DNA of 64,000 nucleotides from Anaerostipes hadrus ATCC 29173 = JCM 17467. Its GTDB lineage: Bacteria; Bacillota; Clostridia; Lachnospirales; Lachnospiraceae. Location of the stretch: the NCBI RefSeq assembly GCF_030296915.1, contig NZ_AP028031.1, positions 1,421,501 through 1,485,500 of the forward strand. Direction: 5' to 3'. The translations under genes and the position numbers were made by a program. The first letter of the stretch is position 1; each line of letters opens with the position of its first letter. This document shows, one piece after another, positions 1 through 8,900 of the stretch. The notes below the pieces were generated by a model. It searched no databases, had not been told where the DNA came from, and saw nothing but the letters and a program-made list of their open reading frames with translations.

Positions 1-22
1 GTTCCTCTTGGTGCCTGTGTAA

Positions 23-646
23 TCATTCTTGTTCCTCCTCAAATAATTCATCCAGATTGCCTTTTTCCATCACAGTTTCCATAACTCCGTCTGAAAATGC
101 GACTCTCTGGAATGCTAAAAATACTTTCATATCAAAATTCTTTACTTCATCGATCATGATATCAAGTGCAGTCTCAACATCAAATCCCTCTCTATAATCC
201 CTGTTTGAGATCAATGCTCCGAAAATATCACATACATGCATGATCCTTCCAACTAATGGAATCTGTTTTCCTGTCAGATTATGTGGATAACCGGTGCCAT
301 CATAATGTTCATGATGATATAGAACTGCGTCTAAAACCGTCTGGTTATAATCGTAATCTGCAAGGATCGCATATCCAATGGATGGATGCATTCTCATATA
401 TCTTGTTTCGTCAACAGCCAGAATCTCATCTTCCACTTTCTCATTCATATAGAAATTAAGTCTTACTTTTCCAAGATCATGTAACATTCCTGCAACCGCA
501 AGATCATAACACACTTCTTCTTGTAATCCTAATTCCTTGCCAACAAGATAAGCCAAATTACTGACAATGATACCATGACTGATCGTTTCTTTTATATCCG
601 CATGGATCGGTGTCTCAATATCTGTTCGTCCATAACTGATTGCCAT
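23..646 (-). CDS. HD-GYP domain protein (putative cyclic di-GMP phosphodiesterase)
   Basis: A stand-alone HD-GYP phosphohydrolase of about 207 residues. The metal-binding HDLGK motif and the later HHEHYDGTGYP motif are both present, so the metal centre and the GYP signature look complete. Proteins of this family usually hydrolyse c-di-GMP, often under control of an attached sensor. No receiver, PAS or membrane segment is attached here, so any signal input must come from a partner. The ATG at 646 is preferred over an upstream TTG because CAGGAG lies seven bases before it. The gene starts 15 bases beyond the end of hemZ, so the two are probably co-transcribed. The substrate is inferred from the family only. 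Confidence 0.85.
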   Translation of the reverse strand: MAISYGRTDIETPIHADIKETISHGIIVSNLAYLVGKELGLQEEVCYDLAVAGMLHDLGKVRLNFYMNEKVEDEILAVDETRYMRMHPSIGYAILADYDYNQTVLDAVLYHHEHYDGTGYPHNLTGKQIPLVGRIMHVCDIFGALISNRDYREGFDVETALDIMIDEVKNFDMKVFLAFQRVAFSDGVMETVMEKGNLDELFEEEQE

Positions 647-660
647 AATCAAACTCCTGT

Positions 661-2091
661 TTATATCATCTTTAATTCTTTTCTATGAATGATCTCATCA
701 ATTCGTGTAATGTATTGCTTTATATCTTTAAGATTTTCGATGCGGTCCACCTGATGGTCTTCCTGATGGACGATCTTTGAAGATGTACCAGCACCAACTG
801 CTATAATATCATGTAATTCCTCCATAATCAAAATATTATAGAGACATTCTTTTCCTTTTTTTGAAAAACCGACATTCTCAAGGTTCCCTGGAATGTTTTT
901 CTGCCGGTATAAATAATATGGTTCCATATTCATATCTCTTGCACATGAAGCGGCATAAGATACCATCTCTTCACTCGCTCCAAAGTGATATGTATCTTTC
1001 ATTCGATTCAATCTCGATGAACGCTTGACTGCAAGTGCATGGACCGTTAAACTCTCTGGATCAAGTTTTTTGATCTCATCTAAAGTATAGGAAAGTTCTT
1101 CCATGCCCTCTTCTGGAAGCCCACAGATCATATCCATATTAATGTTATCGATCCCAGCCTGTCTCGCAAGATTAAATTTCTCTTTGATATCCTGTGCGAA
1201 ATGATTTCTTCCAATGAGTTTTAATGTCTTATCGTTCATTGACTGTGGATTGATACTGATCCTTGTCACACCATATTTCTTTAGAATCTTTAATTTCTCG
1301 AAATTCAAGCTGTCTGGCCGTCCTGCTTCCACAGTGATCTCCTGGATCTTTGAAAATGGGAATCTCTTATTAACCTCATATAACAGATATTCCAGATCTT
1401 CTTCTTTTAAAGATGTTGGTGTTCCACCGCCAATATACATCGTCTGAAGTTCTTTGTGCGCATAAGTCTTCGCCACAAAATCCAGTTCTTTCAATAAAGC
1501 TTCAAGATAGTCTTGTACAATATTCTCAAATTGATCGATCGAATACGATGTAAAAGAACAGTACAAACATGTGCTTGGGCAAAATGGGATTCCTATATAT
1601 AGACTGTATCCTTCTTTGTATGGAAATGCTTTTAGAAGTTCTTTCTCTTTCTGAACGGTTTCTGTACATAATCTTGCTTTTTCTTCGGATGCCAGATAAT
1701 CCTTTTGAAATCTGTGAATGATCTCTTCACTGCTCTCACCCTTTTCATATCCATCAAAAGCAATCTTTGTCGGACGGATCCCAGTCAACGTTCCCCATGG
1801 AAGCTGTTTGTCTAATGCTTTGGAAAACAACTGATAAATTCCTTGTTTCATCCGGTTTTTAAAAATCTTCTTATTTTCATAATCACCAAATAACTGGATT
1901 TCATCTTCTAACTCGCCCTTTTTATATAGATTCATGACGATTTTCTGATCTTTATAATCCACATCCAGTATAAAATCATAGATAGAATCAACGTGATCCG
2001 TCAATTCTATCTTCTCTCCAAGCATAAATGCCAATATTAAACTTCGAATGTCATATTCATAAATGGTCTTGTTCTGAATTAATCCAATCAT
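661..2091 (-). CDS. hemZ: Radical SAM coproporphyrinogen III dehydrogenase-like HemZ
   Basis: An oxygen-independent coproporphyrinogen III oxidase/dehydrogenase family enzyme of 476 residues. The radical SAM cluster motif CPSTCLYC (CX3CX2C) sits near residue 170 inside the string IGIPFCPSTCLYCSF, followed by the glycine-rich GGGTPTSL. A long N-terminal extension before the radical SAM core is typical of HemZ and separates it from HemN. The gene follows the MBL-fold gene by three bases, and relA lies just before that, an order I know from related clostridia. No hemE or hemH is present here, so whether it makes heme or acts on another tetrapyrrole is open. Confidence 0.88.
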   Translation of the reverse strand: MIGLIQNKTIYEYDIRSLILAFMLGEKIELTDHVDSIYDFILDVDYKDQKIVMNLYKKGELEDEIQLFGDYENKKIFKNRMKQGIYQLFSKALDKQLPWGTLTGIRPTKIAFDGYEKGESSEEIIHRFQKDYLASEEKARLCTETVQKEKELLKAFPYKEGYSLYIGIPFCPSTCLYCSFTSYSIDQFENIVQDYLEALLKELDFVAKTYAHKELQTMYIGGGTPTSLKEEDLEYLLYEVNKRFPFSKIQEITVEAGRPDSLNFEKLKILKKYGVTRISINPQSMNDKTLKLIGRNHFAQDIKEKFNLARQAGIDNINMDMICGLPEEGMEELSYTLDEIKKLDPESLTVHALAVKRSSRLNRMKDTYHFGASEEMVSYAASCARDMNMEPYYLYRQKNIPGNLENVGFSKKGKECLYNILIMEELHDIIAVGAGTSSKIVHQEDHQVDRIENLKDIKQYITRIDEIIHRKELKMI

Positions 2092-2094
2092 AAT

Positions 2095-2754
2095 CTATTG
2101 CAGAAACGGATTGCATCTGCTTTCCTCCTCGATCGTCGTTGGTGGTGTATGACCGGATAGTACCTTTGTCCATGGTGGGAGTACGAATAATTTCTCTCTG
2201 ATCGCTGTCAGAAGATCATTCAAATTGCCTGTCGGAAAGTCTGTTCTTCCAATGCTCATCTGGAACAGTGTATCTCCAGAGATCAGCCATCCATAATCTG
2301 CAAAATAATAACATACTCCACCTTTTGTATGTCCTGGAACATGGATACATTTTACCTTTGTTCCTAATACATCTATGATCTCTCCATCTTTCACCAGATG
2401 ATTCGCTTTTAATGAGAGATCCATTCCCATCATCGCTCCGAGATTGAGCTGTGGATCTGCCAGAACATCTGCTTCATCTTCATAAAGATAGATATCAAGA
2501 TCTGGTTTTTGTTCCATCAGATATGGAAGGGCCATTACATGATCAAAATGCCCATGTGTCAGACATACGCCTGCCAGTTCCATTCCATCTTCTTCTAATG
2601 TATTCATAATACGCTCTCCCTGATCTCCCGGATCAAAGACGAATGCCTGATTTGTTTTTGTATTCTCAACAATATAGCAGTTTGTCTGCATCTGCCCAAG
2701 ACAGATCGTTACCATCTTAAGAGGTCTGTCAAGTCTTAATGTTGTTTCGCTCAT
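2095..2754 (-). CDS. MBL-fold metallo-hydrolase (glyoxalase II-like)
   Basis: A metallo-beta-lactamase fold hydrolase of 219 residues. The THGHFDH metal motif is at residues 66-72, later metal ligands appear in HVPGHTKGG and in SGDTLF, and LSGHTPPTTIEEE lies near the C-terminus. The layout resembles hydroxyacylglutathione hydrolase-like proteins, but there is no evidence for the substrate. It starts eight bases after relA ends, with AGGTG before the ATG, and is followed after three bases by hemZ, so it sits in the relA-hemZ transcription unit. Confidence 0.85.
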   Translation of the reverse strand: MSETTLRLDRPLKMVTICLGQMQTNCYIVENTKTNQAFVFDPGDQGERIMNTLEEDGMELAGVCLTHGHFDHVMALPYLMEQKPDLDIYLYEDEADVLADPQLNLGAMMGMDLSLKANHLVKDGEIIDVLGTKVKCIHVPGHTKGGVCYYFADYGWLISGDTLFQMSIGRTDFPTGNLNDLLTAIREKLFVLPPWTKVLSGHTPPTTIEEESRCNPFLQ

Positions 2755-2762
2755 ATTTTCAC

Positions 2763-5060
2763 CTATCCTGCTGTTCTTTCTATGTCGATCACGCCTTCTA
2801 CATTCCTGATCTTCGCAATAATACGGTTCAACTGCTCTACGCCTGTAATATCAAAGGACATACTAAGCGTTGCTCTTCCTTTCTTATTGTTTGATACGTT
2901 GATCGTTATGATGTCAATATCTAATTCTAAGAAGATCTTTGATACTTCTGCTAACAATCCCTTTCGATTATTGGCATAAATATTGATCTCTGTCGTGTAA
3001 GTCTGTGTTGTATCTGCTTCACTTACCTGCCATTCAGCTTCAATAAGTCTTGCCCTGTCAGATTCTGGCATATTCAGAAGATTCACACAATCTGTTCTGT
3101 GAATCGAGATTCCTCGTCCTCTTGTAATAAATCCAACGATCTCATCTCCTGGTACTGGATTACAACACTTTGAAAAACGAACAGCAACATCATTCGCTCC
3201 ACGTACAACAATTCCTCCTTTGGATTTCTCATCCTTTTTCTTCTCTGGATTCGATGCTGCCGCCTGTGCTGCTTCTGTTGTTTTCTGCAAGATCTGTTCA
3301 TCCGTGATCTTTTGTTTCTGGATCTTACGGTCTTCTTCCTGCATCTTATTGATAACCTGGCCTTCTTTTAAACCACCATGTCCAACAGCTGCACATACAG
3401 AATCCCAGTCTTTAAATCCGTATTTTAGTTCAACCTTCTTAATGTATTCAGGTTTCATGAGTTCTGGGAGCCTGATGCTCTTGCTCTTACAGTATTTTTC
3501 TAACAGTTCTTTACCTCTGACGATATTCTCTTCCTTGAATTGTCGTTTAAACCACTGATTGATCTTACTTCTTGCCTGTGCTGATTTTACGATTCCTAAC
3601 CAGTCTCTGCTAGGTCCTTTTGAATTCTGTGATGTAATGATCTCTACACGATCACCATTCTGCAAATGATAATCAAATGGTACCTGTCTTCCATTGACCC
3701 TGGCTCCAACCATCTTATTACCGACTGCACTATGGATTGAATATGCAAAATCGATCGGTGTCGAACCATTCGCAAGGTTTTTGACATCTCCATTCGGTGT
3801 AAAACAATATACCTGTTCTGCAAAGAGATCCAAGTTCGTCTTCAGCAAACTTAAAAACTCTTTATTATCATCCATATCACGCTGCCATTCCAGCACTTCT
3901 CTTAACCAGCTTAACTTCTCTTCCTCTTTGTTAAGTCCCTTGGTATTATTATTTTCTTTATATTTCCAATGGGCTGCGATACCATATTCAGCAACACGAT
4001 GCATCTCAAATGTACGGATCTGAATCTCAAATGGATGTCCTTCTGGTCCGATCAATGTTGTGTGAAGTGACTGATACATATTCGGTTTTGGCATAGCGAT
4101 ATAATCCTTGAATCTTCCTGGGATCGGTTTATACATCTCATGAATGATCCCAAGTGCCGCATAACAGTCCTTAACCGTATCAACCTTGATCCGAACTGCA
4201 AATAAGTCATAAATCTGATCGATCGTCTTATGCTGATTGACCATCTTCTTATATATACTGAACATGTGTTTCACACGGCCATCAATCTCTGCCTTAATTC
4301 CAGCGCGGTCAATATGTCCTTTCACTTCGTCAACGATTTCCTGAATGAATGCTTCTCTTTCTTCCTTTGCAGAATCAAGAGAGCGTTCTAAATCTTCATA
4401 AACATCTGGTTTTAAATATCGAAGTGCCAGATCATCTAATTCAACTTTGATCTTGGAAATACCAAGACGATGTGCGATCGGTGCATAAATATCCATCGTC
4501 TCTCTGGATTTCTCTTTTTGCTTCTCTGGACGCATAAACTGCATGGTACGCATATTATGCAAACGGTCAGCAAGTTTGATCAGGATCACTCGGATATCTT
4601 TTGCCATTGCAAGAAACATCTTTCGTAAGTTCTCCGCCTGAACTTCGATCTTGTCTTTGGAATAGCTTAATTGTCCTAACTTTGTTACGCCATCAACTAA
4701 CTGGGCAACTTCTTCCCCAAAATCTCTTACAATATCTTCATGGGTTGTTTCCGTGTCTTCTACTACATCATGAAGCAGTCCTGCCATAATCGTTTCTTTA
4801 TCAAGTTCTAATTCTGCCAATATGATTGCAACACAAATAGGATGAATGATATATGGCTCTCCAGACTTTCGTTTCTGTTTCTCATGTGCCTTATATGCTA
4901 CTTTATAGGCACGTTCTACAGCCTCAATATCTTCTTCATCATAAATGCTTTGCATGGTTGTGATCAGCTGTCGTTTCAGTTCCTCCGGCGGTGTGAAACT
5001 ATCTGGACTGCTGATATCCTTCTTTACACGATTAATGTTTGTTCTGCTTTCTTGTTTCAT
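2763..5060 (-). CDS. relA: Bifunctional (p)ppGpp synthetase/hydrolase (RelA/SpoT family)
   Basis: A full-length Rel enzyme of 765 residues that makes and degrades (p)ppGpp in the stringent response. In order it shows the HD hydrolase domain (YIIHP, LLHDVVEDT), the synthetase domain (GRVKHMFSIYKKM, the YQSLHTT region, EIQIRTFEMH), a TGS domain beginning CFTPNGDV near residue 405, a conserved-cysteine region (FSKCCNPVPGD) and a C-terminal ACT domain. Retention of the HDVVED residues suggests an active hydrolase. It is the single long Rel typical of Firmicutes. It begins about 26 bases after the end of pyrI and leads into the MBL and hemZ genes. Confidence 0.95.
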   Translation of the reverse strand: MKQESRTNINRVKKDISSPDSFTPPEELKRQLITTMQSIYDEEDIEAVERAYKVAYKAHEKQKRKSGEPYIIHPICVAIILAELELDKETIMAGLLHDVVEDTETTHEDIVRDFGEEVAQLVDGVTKLGQLSYSKDKIEVQAENLRKMFLAMAKDIRVILIKLADRLHNMRTMQFMRPEKQKEKSRETMDIYAPIAHRLGISKIKVELDDLALRYLKPDVYEDLERSLDSAKEEREAFIQEIVDEVKGHIDRAGIKAEIDGRVKHMFSIYKKMVNQHKTIDQIYDLFAVRIKVDTVKDCYAALGIIHEMYKPIPGRFKDYIAMPKPNMYQSLHTTLIGPEGHPFEIQIRTFEMHRVAEYGIAAHWKYKENNNTKGLNKEEEKLSWLREVLEWQRDMDDNKEFLSLLKTNLDLFAEQVYCFTPNGDVKNLANGSTPIDFAYSIHSAVGNKMVGARVNGRQVPFDYHLQNGDRVEIITSQNSKGPSRDWLGIVKSAQARSKINQWFKRQFKEENIVRGKELLEKYCKSKSIRLPELMKPEYIKKVELKYGFKDWDSVCAAVGHGGLKEGQVINKMQEEDRKIQKQKITDEQILQKTTEAAQAAASNPEKKKDEKSKGGIVVRGANDVAVRFSKCCNPVPGDEIVGFITRGRGISIHRTDCVNLLNMPESDRARLIEAEWQVSEADTTQTYTTEINIYANNRKGLLAEVSKIFLELDIDIITINVSNNKKGRATLSMSFDITGVEQLNRIIAKIRNVEGVIDIERTAG

Positions 5061-5086
5061 GCACGGATACCTCTTGTTTCTTTTGA

Positions 5087-5512
5087 TTATTTTTTAAGCT
5101 TTGATTCGCAGTAAATACAGCGATATACTTGGTGTTCTCTGTCTGTCAATTTAAACACATGATCGATTTCTTGTTCTACAGATGTAATACATCTTGGATT
5201 CTTGCATTTTGCAATATTCACGATCTTCTCTGGAAGTTCTACTTTGTGTTTGGACTTTACACTGCCATTTTCAATGACACATACCGTAACTTCTGGATCT
5301 ATATAACCTAAAACATCAAAGTTCACTTCAAATGCATCTGAAATCTTAATGATATCTTTCTTGCCCATTTTGCTGCTTTTTACATTCTTAATGATCGCAA
5401 CACTGCAATCTAACTGATCTAATCCAAGACTATTATAAATCTGCATTCCGCGTCCTGCACGGATATGATCTAATACGATTCCATTCTTAATGCTATCAAT
5501 GTTCATCTGCAC
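5087..5512 (-). CDS. pyrI: Aspartate carbamoyltransferase regulatory chain
   Basis: The regulatory subunit of aspartate transcarbamoylase, 141 residues. An N-terminal nucleotide-binding domain begins with the [10 protein letters not shown] signature, and a C-terminal zinc domain has cysteines in CKNPRC and CIYC (CX4C and CX2C). These hold the regulatory chain to the catalytic chain. It overlaps the end of pyrB by 17 bases, implying translational coupling and equal output of the two subunits. This arrangement predicts an allosterically regulated enzyme of the enterobacterial type rather than the unregulated Bacillus type. Confidence 0.93.
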   Translation of the reverse strand: MQMNIDSIKNGIVLDHIRAGRGMQIYNSLGLDQLDCSVAIIKNVKSSKMGKKDIIKISDAFEVNFDVLGYIDPEVTVCVIENGSVKSKHKVELPEKIVNIAKCKNPRCITSVEQEIDHVFKLTDREHQVYRCIYCESKLKK

Positions 5513-6422
5513 TTACCCCCAGTAATTCCATGATCAATGCCATTCTTACATGTTTTCCATTCAATACCTGTTTGAAATAGCAGGCTCTTGGATCGTTATC
5601 AACTTTTACAGAAATCTCATTCACACGAGGTAATGGATGTAAAATAGAAAGATCCTTCTTGGCGATCTTTAATTTATCCATATCTAAGATATAGCTATCC
5701 TTCAATCTTACATAATCAGCTTCATTAAAGAAACGTTCTCTCTGTACTCGTGTCATATAAAGAATGTCAAGCTGTGGCATCACATCTTCCATCTTATCAA
5801 CTTCTGTAAATGTGATTCCTTTCTTCTCAAAAACATCTTTCTTCAGATACTCTGGAATCTGGAGTTCTTCTGGAGAAATTAAAATATAATTGATTCCTTC
5901 ATATCTTGATAATGCTTTGATCAGAGAATGCACTGTTCGTCCAAATTTTAAATCTCCACAAAATCCAATCGTGAAATTACTTAAACGTCCCTTTTCTCTT
6001 CGAATTGTTAAAAGGTCTGTCAATGTCTGTGTTGGATGATTATGACCACCGTCTCCTGCATTGATCACAGGGATATTTACATACTGTGACGCTACATATG
6101 GTGCTCCTTCCTTTGGATGACGCATCGCAATGATATCTGCATAACATTCAATGACTCTTGCTGTATCTGCAACACTTTCTCCTTTAGATGCAGATGATGA
6201 ATCAGCAGAAGAAAATCCAAGAACACTTCCCCCTAATTCAAGCATTGCTGCTTCAAAGCTTAATCTTGTTCTTGTACTTGGTTCAAAGAACAGCGTTGCT
6301 AATTTCTTGTGTTTGCACACTTCCTGATACTTCTCAGGATTCTTTTCGATGTCATCAGCGCGGTCTAATAATCTATCAATATCTTCCACGCTTAAATCCA
6401 TCGGATCAATCAAATGTCTCAT
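5496..6422 (-). CDS. pyrB: Aspartate carbamoyltransferase catalytic chain
   Basis: The catalytic subunit (308 residues) that condenses carbamoyl phosphate and aspartate in the first committed step of pyrimidine synthesis. The carbamoyl-phosphate motif STRTRLSFE lies near residue 50, and HPTQTLTDL and [10 protein letters not shown] are present, the last contributing to aspartate binding. A strong TAGGAGG precedes the ATG. It is followed by pyrI with a 17-base overlap. No other pyr gene lies in the window. Confidence 0.95.
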   Translation of the reverse strand: MRHLIDPMDLSVEDIDRLLDRADDIEKNPEKYQEVCKHKKLATLFFEPSTRTRLSFEAAMLELGGSVLGFSSADSSSASKGESVADTARVIECYADIIAMRHPKEGAPYVASQYVNIPVINAGDGGHNHPTQTLTDLLTIRREKGRLSNFTIGFCGDLKFGRTVHSLIKALSRYEGINYILISPEELQIPEYLKKDVFEKKGITFTEVDKMEDVMPQLDILYMTRVQRERFFNEADYVRLKDSYILDMDKLKIAKKDLSILHPLPRVNEISVKVDNDPRACYFKQVLNGKHVRMALIMELLGVSADEH

Positions 6423-6481
6423 TACATATTCCTCCTAATGGTTTGTCCTACCTTCAATTCTACATTTTTAGGCACCTAGTG

Positions 6482-7381
6482 TCAATTCTTTACTTCTGAT
6501 TTTAGACGAAGAACGCCCTTGTCTACCATAAAGACTGGTCGATACGATAATTTTGACTTTCTAAGTCCCTCTTCTCCAGCATCGTCTTCTCTGTTCACAT
6601 ATTTGAAATCTTCCATCTCATGGATCACAAACTGTTGATTGATCATCGGATAAGCTCCTTGGATATCTGCAAAAGCTTTTTCAATATGAACGATAAATGT
6701 ATCTTCATTTGATGCACGTTCGCCGATTGAAAATCCTACGACCTTTCCTTCCGCACGCAGAACACCTCCGACAAGTCCTAATTCTTTATAATTGATCACA
6801 CAATTTTTAGAAACGCAGATCTCGTCATGTTTCTCTATATCTTCTGGATCACAATTTTGCATCTTCCATTCCATCAGCATTGCCAGTACTTCTAACTGAT
6901 TTTCATCGGAAAGTGGTTCATAGGACCATTCATGATTTTCTTTAAAACGATTGATATGATTTCTCTTTCCATGAAGTTTCTTTCCTGATAATGTTGCGAG
7001 TTTTTCTCTGTCATAAATATATTCTGAGATATCTCTGTCATATTCAATCTCATAAATATCTCCAAATATCTCACGAAACTCTTCTTCCATCTCATGAGTT
7101 ACACCATGTAATACAAACGGAATCTTTTTTTCTTTGCAATCATCCATAAAATATTGCAATACTTTCTTTTTATCTCCTTTTCCAAGTGGATAACAAAAAG
7201 AACCTCCCTCCTCATCAGTATGAGATACAAATAATCCATCTATGATCGCATACTTTACTTGATAAAAAGGACTCCATAAAATAATATTCGCTGTTGCATA
7301 ATCACAACTTCTTGTATCATCTGCTAAGATACATCGATCAATTTCTTCCTTATCTTCAATTGTTGGTGTTTTAAACTCCAT
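6482..7381 (-). CDS. DUF2156/GNAT-like acyltransferase domain protein
   Basis: A cytosolic protein of about 299 residues resembling the DUF2156 family, the GNAT-fold domain also found at the end of phosphatidylglycerol lysyltransferases (MprF). Supporting stretches are LHGKRNHINRFKE, a conserved basic block in this family, and the later KVVGFSIGER and VHIEKAFADIQGAYPMINQQF. It has no membrane segments, so it is not a full MprF flippase-synthase. Its substrate is unknown; aminoacyl-tRNA-dependent transfer is possible from the family. The ATG at 7381 is preferred over 7396 because GGAG lies nine bases before it. Confidence 0.75.
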   Translation of the reverse strand: MEFKTPTIEDKEEIDRCILADDTRSCDYATANIILWSPFYQVKYAIIDGLFVSHTDEEGGSFCYPLGKGDKKKVLQYFMDDCKEKKIPFVLHGVTHEMEEEFREIFGDIYEIEYDRDISEYIYDREKLATLSGKKLHGKRNHINRFKENHEWSYEPLSDENQLEVLAMLMEWKMQNCDPEDIEKHDEICVSKNCVINYKELGLVGGVLRAEGKVVGFSIGERASNEDTFIVHIEKAFADIQGAYPMINQQFVIHEMEDFKYVNREDDAGEEGLRKSKLSYRPVFMVDKGVLRLKSEVKN

Positions 7382-7419
7382 CTTTATCAACTCCATTCTA
7401 GTGTTTTCTCGTAATATTT

Positions 7420-7830
7420 TTATTTGTGATATGGCTGATGATTCAAAATCCGATAAGCACGATAAATCTGTTCTAATATGATCGTGCCTGCAAGCGAACC
7501 ACTTTGTGTAAATGACGATACATGAAATGGCTTTGCTTCCTCTGATCCTAAATCTCCAATATAAAAATGAAACTTTGAAATTCCCTGTACAGAACTCTCA
7601 TTAATCAGCTGTGCAAGCCCCGGACTTGTCATACTGTCTCTTCCAGGCAGGATATGATAATGTTCTCCCGGTTCTTTTAATATTTTCTCTACTTGTTTTG
7701 CATTCTTCTTATATACTACAGAAACTTTCGCGTATGCACCAAGACGTTTTAGATACTCACCCATTGCTTCCTGATACATCTTAGGATCCTGTGATTTCTT
7801 CTGCAGAATATAAATTTCAAATTTCATCAT
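7420..7830 (-). CDS. Divergent RlmH-like SPOUT methyltransferase
   Basis: A 136-residue protein clearly related to RlmH, the SPOUT enzyme that N3-methylates pseudouridine 1915 of 23S rRNA. The C-terminal tail LEQIYRAYRILNHQPYHK matches the family tail, including the terminal Tyr-His. The usual glycine motif IGGSLG is reduced to IGDLG, and the SAM-binding segment usually written MTFPHQLMR is replaced by FTQSGSLAG. The canonical length is about 159 residues. It follows the membrane-anchored hypothetical gene by five bases. A second copy at 10712-11158 has the opposite pattern of conserved and lost parts. Either this copy is a non-methylating relative, or the two proteins share one active site. 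Confidence 0.75.
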   Translation of the reverse strand: MMKFEIYILQKKSQDPKMYQEAMGEYLKRLGAYAKVSVVYKKNAKQVEKILKEPGEHYHILPGRDSMTSPGLAQLINESSVQGISKFHFYIGDLGSEEAKPFHVSSFTQSGSLAGTIILEQIYRAYRILNHQPYHK

Positions 7831-7835
7831 ATCTT

Positions 7836-8504
7836 TTAATTTCCTTCAAAAAATTGTTTTAATTTTTTATCTTGTTTTAAAGCCAGCTCATATCTTTTGT
7901 TGATCTGTTTTGTAAGTTTTTTAATTTCTTTGCTATTCTGGCTTTCTTTTTTTGCATCTGTGATCTCATCCGTATCATGTTTTTGATTATTATAGATACA
8001 GAATGTATCCCCTTTCTTCATCACATAATACGATGTCATCCCCGGTGCAAGTGTTTTAATCTTGCGGATCTTCATCTCATATGTTACATAAACGATATAG
8101 GATTCATCGTCTGCTCCTTGTTTGATCAGATATGTAAGATTCTTATATTTCTTCACATACTGATGGATTGCCTTTTGATCCTCAGTTAATTCATTCGTAT
8201 CTTCTACCATATTCTTAAGATTTTCTAGATCATTTTTCTGAACTCTCTCATAATATGTTTTCATAAAATCCTCAACTGCTTTTTTCTCAGTCTCTGAATC
8301 TTCCTTCTTCGTTTCCGCTGCATCATTTGTTTCTCTGATCACGCCTTGTGAGGTATTCTTTTGTGTTGTTTGTTGAAAAATCTTTTCATTTGTAAGTCGT
8401 TCTTGTTTCATCTGGTCCAATTTCGCATATGCCAAAAAAGCTGCAATAAAAAATAAGATCCAGCTTGTAATGATAACAACAATTGTAGATTTTCTAAGCT
8501 TCAC
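7836..8504 (-). CDS. Membrane-anchored hypothetical protein (possible NTF2-like domain)
   Basis: I do not recognise a named family. One hydrophobic helix near residues 8-28 (TIVVIITSWILFFIAAFLAY) is followed by a charged linker and a predicted extracellular domain starting VEDFMKTYYERVQKNDLENL, which has the helix pattern of NTF2/SnoaL-like folds found in secreted clostridial proteins. The C-terminus is very lysine rich. The GTG at 8504 is preferred: GGAGG ends only one base before the ATG at 8510 but lies about seven bases before the GTG. It is the first gene of a likely operon leading to the divergent RlmH, the DUF2156 protein and pyrB. Confidence 0.6.
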   Translation of the reverse strand: MKLRKSTIVVIITSWILFFIAAFLAYAKLDQMKQERLTNEKIFQQTTQKNTSQGVIRETNDAAETKKEDSETEKKAVEDFMKTYYERVQKNDLENLKNMVEDTNELTEDQKAIHQYVKKYKNLTYLIKQGADDESYIVYVTYEMKIRKIKTLAPGMTSYYVMKKGDTFCIYNNQKHDTDEITDAKKESQNSKEIKKLTKQINKRYELALKQDKKLKQFFEGN

Positions 8505-8546
8505 GCACATCCCTCCAATCCACCTACAGCAAATTTACAGTATATT

Positions 8547-8642
8547 ATACCTTACCTTGCGAAGCAAGTCCAGTCCGAAGGACTATGCATTCACGAATGC
8601 CCTGCGGGTATACCTTATCGAGCGGAGCGAGTCCAGTCCGAC
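8547..8642. repeat. Intergenic cluster of mini-hairpins with a 63-bp offset direct repeat
   Basis: Four small perfect palindromes are packed end to end: CTTGC-GAA-GCAAG (8556-8568), AGTCC-GAA-GGACT (8572-8584), GCATTC-AC-GAATGC (8587-8600) and CCC-TGC-GGG (8600-8608). The stretch 8547-8579 recurs at 8610-8642 with about 27 of 33 bases identical, including AGTCCAGTCCGA. The block is more GC-rich than its surroundings. It lies between the start of the 7836-8504 gene and the tRNA promoter. It looks like a small extragenic repeat element; its function is unknown. Confidence 0.6.
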
Positions 8643-8655
8643 CCCAAAATATCTC

Positions 8656-8684
8656 TTGCTATTTTTTTGAATATGTTGTAATAT
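8656..8684 (+). promoter_or_regulatory. Predicted sigma-A promoter of tRNA-Arg
   Basis: TTGCTA and TAATAT are separated by 17 bases, and the -10 box ends 12 bases before the mature tRNA. This is the expected geometry for a short tRNA leader. Confidence 0.6.
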
Positions 8685-8696
8685 AATATAGCTTAT

Positions 8697-8769
8697 GTAC
8701 CAGTAACTCAGTGGATAGAGTGGCAGCCTCCGAAGCTGTTGGCCGCGGGTTCGACTCCCGCCTGGTGCA
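8697..8769 (+). tRNA. tRNA-Arg (anticodon CCG)
   Basis: A complete cloverleaf of 73 bases can be folded by eye. The acceptor stem GTACCAG pairs with CTGGTGC (one U-G pair), the D stem is ACTC/GAGT, the anticodon stem is GCAGC/GCTGT with loop CTCCGAA, and the T arm is GCGGG-TTCGACT-CCCGC. The anticodon CCG reads the arginine codon CGG. The discriminator is A, and the 3' CCA is not encoded. It stands alone rather than in a tRNA cluster. Confidence 0.95.
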
Positions 8770-8817
8770 TGCTTTATCTAGATAAAATCAACGAATACAA
8801 TTTAATATCGTCTTATA

Positions 8818-8879
8818 AGAGACTATAGATTTTACTGTTTCTGATTATTAAACAGCAAGGTCTATCGTCTCTTTTTTTG
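8818..8879 (+). terminator. Intrinsic terminator / possible attenuator before the MATE gene
   Basis: A stem of about 23 positions starting AGAGAC (8818) pairs, with several G-U pairs and one mismatch, with a return arm ending GTCTCT. A run of T residues at 8871-8878 follows directly. It lies downstream of tRNA-Arg and ends only six bases before the ribosome binding site of the MATE gene. It can end tRNA transcription, and it would also block read-through into the transporter unless antiterminated. Confidence 0.75.
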
Positions 8880-8900
8880 TTATTAAGGAGGAATCATTTT

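Noticed and set aside
3083..4023. Several long antisense frames within relA
   Set aside because: They mirror the coding frame of a well-supported gene, lack ribosome sites and have no recognisable domains.
8470..8670. Plus-strand reading frame of 66 codons over the mini-hairpin repeat
   Set aside because: It has no ribosome site, runs through palindromes and the tRNA promoter, and overlaps the start of the minus-strand gene; no protein-like composition.
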